13,735 bases of DNA from Clostridiales bacterium (GTDB lineage Bacteria; Bacillota; Clostridia; Oscillospirales; QAMX01): contig JAEDMJ010000046.1 of the NCBI GenBank assembly GCA_016303065.1, positions 1 to 13,735 of the forward strand, in the 5' to 3' direction. Within the stretch, counting starts at the first letter, position 1. Every line of letters starts with the position of its first letter. The position numbers were made by a program, and so were the translations under genes. Below are positions 6,605 to 11,863 of the stretch, piece after piece. The notes beneath the pieces were generated by a model that saw only the letters and a program-made list of their open reading frames with translations, was not told the origin of the DNA and searched no databases.

Positions 6605-7606
6605 TCAGTTTCCTGCCAGTGACGTCACCGCCGTTGCCGGACTTTCCGAAACCCCGGCCTCTCCGCTTTCTTCTTCCGTATCATACACCGTCACAAGCTC
6701 CACGCCGTCGGCATTTTCCAGCACCCATTCCACAAACGCCTCCGTCTTTTCCGTTCCGAGGAAAAACGACTTTGCCGAATCGAGAAGATTCGTCCAGATA
6801 TAGCCGTCCTCAGTGACGCTGAGAGTAATGTTCTCGTATCCAAGCAGGGCATGGTCAATGCTCACGGAAAGCACGGTCGCAAAATCTATGGTATCGCCGC
6901 TTTCCGGAACACTGCGGTCGGACAGAAGCATTTCCCAGATAATTTCGTCGCCGAAATCGTCAAACCTGACAGTGGAAAAGCTTCCGTCCGGCTTGTGCCA
7001 GTTGTAATACGCGTTTCCGGCGGAAAGATTTTCCTCAAGGTTCAAATCGTCGATGAAATCCCCCAGGGTCTCCGCTTCATAAGAAGAATTCACGTACACG
7101 AACCTTCCCTTTCCGCCTTCAAATTCAAGGGACACGGCGCATTCCGAAGAAATCCCCGCCACGGCAAAAACCTTTGCTTTTGCGCTATATACTGCGTCGG
7201 TGTAGATGTCATACCCTTCCAAAGAGCACTCCCCGAGATATTCCCCGGTCTCCGCGCTTTCCAGAGGCGCCTCTCGCCTCGACGCGCAATACCTGTTTTT
7301 TCCGAACTCCGTCTCCGGAAAGCGCTCCTGCATCGACATTTCTTCCCAGCGCTTTATGACTTCCGTCTCAACGGGCACGGTGCCGGACGATGCCGGAACC
7401 GTAACCTCGTACACCGGCCAGCGCGGTTCTTCGCTCCGTCCCCGCAGAAAAAACACCGCTCCGGCCGCCGTAACCGTCAGGCAGGCCGCGGCGGAAACCC
7501 ACTTCAGCCACGGCGAAAATTTCTTCTTTTTTCTTCCGGGCGCTGCGTCGTCGATAAATTCCGGCAAAACCCCGCTCATCGCCCTCATCAGCTCTTCTGA
7601 TTTCAT
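6605..7606 (-). CDS. Probable anti-sigma factor, single-pass membrane protein
   Basis: 333 residues. A short cytoplasmic N-terminus begins MKSEELMRAM and contains LPEFIDDAAP (14-23), then a basic cluster GRKKKKF (24-30) and one membrane helix at about 33-54 (WLKWVSAAACLTVTAAGAVFFL). The rest, about 280 residues, should lie outside the membrane and matches no enzyme I recognise. The positive-inside rule places the N-terminus in the cytoplasm, where it could hold the sigma factor. The gene overlaps the sigma gene by ATGA and has its own ribosome site (GAGGAG, 8 bases before the ATG), so the two proteins are made together. There is no zinc-finger (HxxxCxxC) anti-sigma motif; the N-terminal pattern recalls a large, poorly described clostridial group encoded next to ECF factors. 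The anti-sigma role is inferred from topology and gene order. The C-terminal 25 residues are low-complexity. Confidence 0.75.
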   Translation of the reverse strand: MKSEELMRAMSGVLPEFIDDAAPGRKKKKFSPWLKWVSAAACLTVTAAGAVFFLRGRSEEPRWPVYEVTVPASSGTVPVETEVIKRWEEMSMQERFPETEFGKNRYCASRREAPLESAETGEYLGECSLEGYDIYTDAVYSAKAKVFAVAGISSECAVSLEFEGGKGRFVYVNSSYEAETLGDFIDDLNLEENLSAGNAYYNWHKPDGSFSTVRFDDFGDEIIWEMLLSDRSVPESGDTIDFATVLSVSIDHALLGYENITLSVTEDGYIWTNLLDSAKSFFLGTEKTEAFVEWVLENADGVELVTVYDTEEESGEAGVSESPATAVTSLAGN

Positions 7607-8157
7607 ATTTCTATCTCCTCTCTTTCAAGACGCCGTTTAAGCTCTTTTCGCGCACGGAGAAGGCTCATCTTCACTTTGCTCTCTCCAATGCCGCAGTCTT
7701 CTGCGATTTCAGAAATGCTGCACATATACCAGTAGCGCTTCAGAAATATCCGTCTGGTCTCCGGTTTCAGCCCTGCCAGGAAACCGTTCAGCGCATCCTT
7801 CAGCGCAATACTTTCGGCAGCGTCCGCCGTTTGGTCGGGAAGGCATTCTTCAAGCTCTTCAAGGCAAACCCCGGCCCGTCCTCCGCCGCGGCGGAAGGCG
7901 GACCGCTTTTCGAGAGCGTCAAGAGAAAGATTTCTCGTTATTGCAGCAACAAAAGCGCCCAAACGCCGCGGTTTTTCCGGAGGTATACTGCTCCACAGTC
8001 TGAAAAACGCGTCGCTGACACACTCTTCGGCGTCCTCGCGCGTGCCGAGAATGTTCTCGGCGATCCGGAGGCTCAGCCCGCCGTACTTTTCCCGCGCCAA
8101 AGCGACCGCTTTTTCCGAACGCTCAAAAAACAGCTCAACGATTTTTTCATCTTCCAT
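7603..8157 (-). CDS. ECF-type sigma-70 family RNA polymerase sigma factor
   Basis: 184 residues with the two-domain layout of ECF sigma factors. Region 2 is at about 8-88, including GTREDAEECVSDAFFRLWSS (38-57) and the DNA-melting segment with ITRNLSLDALEKR (73-85). A linker with Gly/Arg and acidic stretches follows. Region 4 is at about 124-178, with LKPETRRIFLKRYW (130-143) and the helix-turn-helix SISEIAEDCGIGESKVKMSL (147-166). It directs RNA polymerase to a small regulon, under control of the membrane protein encoded by the overlapping downstream gene. The frame stays open upstream to 8301, but the start at 8157 is preferred: the protein then begins as family members do, AAAGGG lies 8 bases upstream, and the extra 48 codons cover the probable promoter. 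The signal sensed is not evident. Confidence 0.9.
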   Translation of the reverse strand: MEDEKIVELFFERSEKAVALAREKYGGLSLRIAENILGTREDAEECVSDAFFRLWSSIPPEKPRRLGAFVAAITRNLSLDALEKRSAFRRGGGRAGVCLEELEECLPDQTADAAESIALKDALNGFLAGLKPETRRIFLKRYWYMCSISEIAEDCGIGESKVKMSLLRARKELKRRLEREEIEI

Positions 8158-8206
8158 GCTCTCGTCCCTTTCCTCACGGTCTTCCAAAAGGCCCTTCAAC
8201 AGTAAA

Positions 8207-8232
8207 GACGGAAGTCCCCCTTCCGGCGTCAC
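8207..8232 (-). promoter_or_regulatory. Probable autoregulated ECF promoter of the sigma gene
   Basis: On the minus strand a T-rich run (TTTTTTT) leads into GTGACG (8227-8232), a 16-base spacer, then CGTC (8207-8210) followed by TTTAC. CGTC is the usual -10 core of ECF-dependent promoters, and a GxxAC-like -35 at this spacing is expected. The spacer contains a small hairpin CGGAAG/CTTCCG. Transcription would start near 8199, about 42 bases before the ATG. Confidence 0.5.
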
Positions 8233-8315
8233 AAAAAAAGAGAAAATTTTTGTTTTGAAAAAGACGCATCCTCCGCCCATTTTCGTCAGAGCGTCGGACA
8301 CGTCTTTTGCCGTGT

Positions 8316-9581
8316 TTATTTGACGTATTCAAATTCAAAATTGTTGATGCTGACCGTGTCGCCCTCGCGGATACCCATCGCCTCAAGGCGGTCGAAAACG
8401 CCCATATCGCGCAGAACCTTCTGCATATATGCAAGGGACTCGTAATCATCCGGGTCGACCATTGCAATCGAGTCCATCATGCGCTTGCTGCTGACGACAT
8501 AGACCCCATCCTCCACGGAGATGGAGAGGTCGTCCGAAACGTCCTCTTCCGGAGCGACGTATTCCGGCTGGAAAACCTTAATCGGCGGGAGCTTTGAAAG
8601 CTCCTCCGCCGTGCGGTTCATAAGCTCTTTCGTACCGTCCGCCATCGCGGCGCTCATGGGGAACACGGGATATCCGTAGGACGCGCAGTGTTCCGTGAGG
8701 CGCCTCAGATTTCCGTCGTCCGAAGCCAGGTCGCATTTGTTCGCCGCAACGATCTGCGGCCGGGCGGCAAGCTCCTCCGAATAGAGAAAGAGTTCGGAAT
8801 TTATCCTTTCAAAATCTTCGACCGGATCGCGGCCCTCGCTTCCGGAAACATCCACGATGTGTATGAGCAAACGGCAGCGCTCGACATGTCTCAGAAAGTC
8901 GATGCCGAGTCCCGCTCCGTCCGCCGCGCCTTCGATAAGTCCCGGAATGTCCGCCATGACAAAGGACGTGTCGTCAACGCTGACTATTCCGAGGTTCGGC
9001 ACCAGCGTCGTAAAATGATAGTTTGCGATCTTCGGGCGCGCCGCGCTTACAACGGAGAGCAGAGTCGACTTTCCGACGTTCGGAAAGCCCACAAGACCGA
9101 CGTCGGCCAAAAGCTTCAGTTCCAGCGTGACGTCCCTTGTTTCTCCCGCCCGGCCGCTGTGTGCAAAGCGCGGAGTCTGGCGTGTCGGCGTCGCAAAATG
9201 GCTGTTGCCCCAGCCGCCGCGGCCGCCCCGGGCAATAACGAATTCGCGGTTCTCCCCGCTGAGATCGCATATGACCAGACCGGTCGCCCTGTCTTTTACG
9301 ACTGTCCCCTCCGGCACACGAAGCACAAGGGACTGTCCGTCCTTTCCGAAGCACTTCTTTTTTCCGCCGTTTTCGCCGTTTCCCGCAGCGTATTTTCTGC
9401 GGTATTTATAGTCCATCAGCGTGCTCAGATTCGAGTCCGTCCGAAGGATGATATCCCCTCCGCGGCCTCCGTCCCCGCCGTCGGGGCCGCCCGCCGCCAC
9501 ATATTTCTCCCTGTGGAAGGATACCGCGCCGTTGCCGCCGTCCCCGGCTCTGAGGACTATATTCGCGCTGTCAATAAACAT
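8316..9581 (-). CDS. obg: GTPase Obg (CgtA), ribosome assembly
   Basis: 421 residues, normal length for Firmicutes. Obg acts in late 50S assembly and couples it to the nucleotide/stress state. Three domains are visible. The glycine-rich Obg fold is at 1-157 (NIVLRAGDGGNGAVSFHREK at 7-26, GGPDGGDGGRGGD at 31-43). The GTPase domain is at about 158-330, with P-loop GFPNVGKST (165-173), switch I FTT (190-192), DIPGLIEGA (211-219), NKCD (281-284) and SAA (310-312). The C-terminal OCT domain is at about 336-421. The frame is open to 9644, but the start at 9581 gives the universal MFIDS beginning and has GGGAG 8 bases upstream. It follows rpmA by 114 bases in the rplU operon. After the stop, a weak 5-bp hairpin (GACGC/GCGTC) with TTTTT may end transcription before the sigma gene. 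Confidence 0.98.
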   Translation of the reverse strand: MFIDSANIVLRAGDGGNGAVSFHREKYVAAGGPDGGDGGRGGDIILRTDSNLSTLMDYKYRRKYAAGNGENGGKKKCFGKDGQSLVLRVPEGTVVKDRATGLVICDLSGENREFVIARGGRGGWGNSHFATPTRQTPRFAHSGRAGETRDVTLELKLLADVGLVGFPNVGKSTLLSVVSAARPKIANYHFTTLVPNLGIVSVDDTSFVMADIPGLIEGAADGAGLGIDFLRHVERCRLLIHIVDVSGSEGRDPVEDFERINSELFLYSEELAARPQIVAANKCDLASDDGNLRRLTEHCASYGYPVFPMSAAMADGTKELMNRTAEELSKLPPIKVFQPEYVAPEEDVSDDLSISVEDGVYVVSSKRMMDSIAMVDPDDYESLAYMQKVLRDMGVFDRLEAMGIREGDTVSINNFEFEYVK

Positions 9582-9608
9582 TTGTGAATCTCCCAAAATA
9601 CAGACAAA

Positions 9609-9679
9609 CTGCCGCGAACGCGCCGCCCTTACGCGGCCAGTCAAAGGACGCAGAAAGGACTTATGTGCATTCGCGGCAG
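9609..9679. repeat. 13-bp inverted repeat in the rpmA-obg spacer
   Basis: Arms CTGCCGCGAACGC (9609-9621) and GCATTCGCGGCAG (9667-9679) can form a 13-bp stem with one G-U pair in the minus-strand RNA, closing a 45-base loop. The loop holds a repeated GTCCTTT at 11-base spacing. The stem is followed by TTTGTCTGTATTTT, a broken T tract, so it may be a leaky terminator or an RNA-processing hairpin that sets the rpmA/obg ratio. Confidence 0.6.
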
Positions 9680-9695
9680 AACTTTTATGTTTCGA

Positions 9696-9980
9696 TTACT
9701 GCTCGACCGGGTAAACGGAAACCTTCTTGCGGTCCTTGCCGACGCGCTCGAATTTTACCTTTCCGTCAGCCAGAGCGAAGAGAGTGTCGTCTCCGCCGAT
9801 ACCGACATTGGTACCCGGATGAATCTTTGTGCCGCGCTGACGAACAAGAATGTTGCCGGCGATCACGAACTGACCGTCCGCCTTCTTCGTGCCGAGTCTC
9901 TTCGACTCGCTGTCACGGCCGTTCTTTGTAGAACCAACGCCCTTTTTGTGGGCAAAAAACTGGAGACCTATCTTCAGCAT
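9696..9980 (-). CDS. rpmA: 50S ribosomal protein L27 (precursor form)
   Basis: 94 residues. L27 lies near the peptidyl-transferase centre of the large ribosomal subunit. The body (AHKKGVGSTKNGRDSESKRL at 10-29, then GQFVIAGNILVRQRGTKIHP at 36-55) is standard. The N-terminus carries the Firmicutes extension MLKIGLQFF before AHKKG. In Staphylococcus aureus this kind of extension is cut after the LQFF-like motif by the protease Prp, exposing the mature end that reaches the catalytic centre. The Prp gene lies directly upstream, 21 bases away. Only a weak ribosome site (GGA, 8 bases before the ATG) is seen. Confidence 0.98.
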   Translation of the reverse strand: MLKIGLQFFAHKKGVGSTKNGRDSESKRLGTKKADGQFVIAGNILVRQRGTKIHPGTNVGIGGDDTLFALADGKVKFERVGKDRKKVSVYPVEQ

Positions 9981-10001
9981 TTTATATGTCCGTACCTTTC
10001 A

Positions 10002-10346
10002 TTAAATCTTTTTTCCGGACTCCGGTGCATCGGATATCCGGATCCAGGCTTCGCAGCCCCTTGTGTTCTCTTCCAGAGTCATTCTTACCGCGCGCAGAAT
10101 CCTGTCGCAGTCGCGCCGCGCCTGAGCCGAGCCCGATCTGAGCCGGACTGAAATCCGCGGCTCGTCATCCGTCTCAACCGCCGTGTCATACCGGCAGATA
10201 TCCGTGAGATAACATTCGGCAACCGACATTGCCGTGCTGACAGCTGCGCAGACGATATCGCTGCCTTCTTCCGCGTAACCGCTGTGTCCCCGGGACTCCA
10301 TCCCGCAGAAAAGCCCGTCGCGCATGAAAAAGCAAACTCTGGTCAT
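10002..10346 (-). CDS. prp: Ribosomal-processing cysteine protease Prp
   Basis: 114 residues, YsxB-like family. It removes the N-terminal extension of L27; the expected catalytic dyad is visible as His21 in RGHSGYAEEG (19-28) and Cys33 in SDIVCAAVSTAMS (29-41). Gene order rplU - prp - rpmA is the classic Firmicutes arrangement and puts the enzyme beside its substrate. The start at 10346 lies 11 bases after the rplU stop and has no recognisable ribosome site (the gap is A-rich), so translation is probably coupled and low, as suits an enzyme flanked by two highly expressed structural genes. The C-terminal third is more variable and normal in length. Confidence 0.95.
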   Translation of the reverse strand: MTRVCFFMRDGLFCGMESRGHSGYAEEGSDIVCAAVSTAMSVAECYLTDICRYDTAVETDDEPRISVRLRSGSAQARRDCDRILRAVRMTLEENTRGCEAWIRISDAPESGKKI

Positions 10347-10357
10347 TATTTTTTCAA

Positions 10358-10669
10358 TCAGCCGTTGATCTTGTTGATCTGGACTTTGGTATAGGGCTGG
10401 CGATGACCCTGGCGCCTTCTGTAATTCTTCTTGGCGTTGTACTTGAAGACTATGACTTTCTTTGCCTTGGCGTTCTTGATGACGGACGCCTCGATAACCG
10501 CGCCTTCAATGTAGGGCGCGCCGAAAACGGTGCCTTCGTCGTTGGAAACTACGGTGACTTTGTCAAATTTGACGCTCTCGCCGACCTCTGCGCCGAGCTT
10601 CTCCAGGAAAACGATGTCGCCCTCCTGAACCTTGTACTGCTTTCCGCAGGCTTCGAATACCGCGTACAT
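10358..10669 (-). CDS. rplU: 50S ribosomal protein L21
   Basis: 103 residues, complete. L21 binds 23S rRNA in the large subunit. Family signatures are MYAVFEACGKQYKVQEGD (1-18), GAPYIEGAVIEASV (50-63) and the basic C-terminal KNYRRRQGHRQPYTKVQI (81-98). It is the first gene of the rplU - prp - rpmA - obg operon, transcribed from the consensus promoter at 10797-10825 with a leader of about 120 bases. The ribosome site is probably AAAGGGG about 12 bases before the ATG; an AAGGA directly touching the ATG is too close to serve. Confidence 0.98.
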   Translation of the reverse strand: MYAVFEACGKQYKVQEGDIVFLEKLGAEVGESVKFDKVTVVSNDEGTVFGAPYIEGAVIEASVIKNAKAKKVIVFKYNAKKNYRRRQGHRQPYTKVQINKING

Positions 10670-10790
10670 TCCTTTGCTTTTCCCCTTTCATGTCAACTGA
10701 CGTGCCTTTTGTTCTAAAGGCCGTGTAACTCCCGCTCGATAAACGGAGCTGCCAAATCGGCAGACTTAAAGCTTACCGTTTCGAAACGGC
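10670..10790 (-). promoter_or_regulatory. Structured rplU leader (L21-leader-like)
   Basis: About 120 bases of untranslated leader with four consecutive small hairpins, read on the minus strand: CCGTTTCGAAACGG palindrome (10776-10789), CTGCC-GATTT-GGCAG (10749-10763), a CTCCG/CGGGAG stem with a bulge (10729-10748), and GCCTTT-AGAACA-AAAGGC (10704-10721). No T tract follows, so control would be at translation rather than termination. Firmicutes rplU genes often carry an L21 leader element bound by the ribosomal protein; position fits, but I cannot confirm the consensus by eye. Confidence 0.45.
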
Positions 10791-10796
10791 TTGAAT

Positions 10797-10825
10797 ATTA
10801 TATCAGATGACGCGCGTTGTGTCAA
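10797..10825 (-). promoter_or_regulatory. Consensus promoter of the rplU operon
   Basis: Perfect TTGACA (10820-10825) and perfect TATAAT (10797-10802) with a 17-base spacer, as expected for a highly expressed ribosomal-protein operon. Confidence 0.9.
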
Positions 10826-10868
10826 GTGTATTCCGGGTCTGTTTCTGACTTTTTTCTTCTTTTTTACG

Positions 10869-10909
10869 AAAAAAAGCGGGCGGGAGCCGCAAAAAGCTTT
10901 CCCGCCCGC
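10869..10909 (-). terminator. Terminator of the nrdD - trxB operon
   Basis: Minus-strand 10-bp stem GCGGGCGGGA / TCCCGCCCGC (10876-10885 and 10900-10909), 14-base loop, then seven T residues. It lies 20 bases after the trxB stop codon and just before the rplU promoter. Confidence 0.9.
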
Positions 10910-10929
10910 CCATAAAGGTCATTCGGTTC

Positions 10930-11844
10930 CTATTTTCCTGCTCCGTCGGTCCAGCGGCAGGCGGCAAGCGCCGCGACCGCACCGTCCCCGCAGGCCGTAG
11001 CCGCCTGGCGCACGGTCTTTGTGCGGCAGTCCCCGGCGGCGAATATCCCCGGTTCGGAGGTTTCACAGTTTTCCCCGGCCGCGATATAGCCCCGCTCATC
11101 CGTTTCACAGAGCCCGGCAAACACTTCGTTTTCCGGAACCTGTCCGATGGCGACAAACACTCCGTCCGCATCGATCACGGACTTTTCTCCCGTCGCGGTG
11201 TTTTCCACGCCGACTCCCGAAAGCTCGTTTTCACCTTCAAGGGAGCGAACGACCGTGTCAAACACAAAGCTGACGTTTTTCTTTTCTTTGAGCTTGCCGG
11301 CAAGACAGGCTTCGCCGGTCAGAACGCTGAGGTTCTGCACAACCGTAACCGATTCGCAGATATCCGAAAGCAGCACCGCATCCTGCAGGGCCGTGTTTCC
11401 CCCGCCGACAACGACGACCCGCTTTCCCGCGTGGAACGCCCCGTCGCACACGGCGCAGTATGAAACTCCGCGGCCCACAAGCCTGTCCTCATTGTCAATT
11501 CCGAGCTGGCGGTGTTTTGAACCGGAGGCGATTATGAGAGCGGCGCATTCATATGTCCCGGATTCACCGGAGAGCCTGAACCCGCCTTCCGCCCTTTCGA
11601 CGCCGACAATCCGGTCAAGCTCGATCTCGGCTCCGAAATTCATCGCCTGGGCCAGAAGCCGGTCCGCGATGTCGCTTCCGCTGGTTTCGGGAAATCCCGG
11701 AAAATTTTCAACCTTGGGCGAATATGTTATCTGGCCGCCGAAAGTCTCCTTTTCGATGACAAGGACGGTCTTTCCCGCACGCCTGGCATATACGGCGGCC
11801 GTAAGCCCCGCAGGTCCGGAGCCCACGATGATTATATCGTACAT
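10930..11844 (-). CDS. trxB: Thioredoxin reductase-like flavoprotein
   Basis: 304 residues, low-molecular-weight thioredoxin reductase fold. The FAD-binding glycine motif is VGSGPAGLTAAVYA (7-20), the redox disulfide is CAVC (Cys130 and Cys133) followed by DGAF, the second nucleotide motif is VVGGGNTALQDA (145-156), and the C-terminal FAD motif GDCRTKTVRQAATACGDG is near the end. The NADPH 2'-phosphate motif HRRxxxRA, expected soon after the second glycine motif, is missing: the stretch reads VTVVQNLSVLTGEACLAGKL. The enzyme may therefore use NADH or another donor. The start at 11844 gives the standard MYDIIIVG beginning with AAGGGAA upstream; the longer open frame to 11952 overlaps the preceding gene. 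It begins 19 bases after the stop of nrdD, whose product ends in a redoxin domain that this enzyme may reduce. A terminator follows. Confidence 0.92.
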   Translation of the reverse strand: MYDIIIVGSGPAGLTAAVYARRAGKTVLVIEKETFGGQITYSPKVENFPGFPETSGSDIADRLLAQAMNFGAEIELDRIVGVERAEGGFRLSGESGTYECAALIIASGSKHRQLGIDNEDRLVGRGVSYCAVCDGAFHAGKRVVVVGGGNTALQDAVLLSDICESVTVVQNLSVLTGEACLAGKLKEKKNVSFVFDTVVRSLEGENELSGVGVENTATGEKSVIDADGVFVAIGQVPENEVFAGLCETDERGYIAAGENCETSEPGIFAAGDCRTKTVRQAATACGDGAVAALAACRWTDGAGK

Positions 11845-11863
11845 TGCAGAATTTCCCTTCGGC

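Noticed and set aside
8158..8301. 48-codon N-terminal extension of the sigma factor
   Set aside because: It covers the predicted ECF promoter and does not resemble the start of ECF sigma factors; a ribosome site supports the start at 8157.
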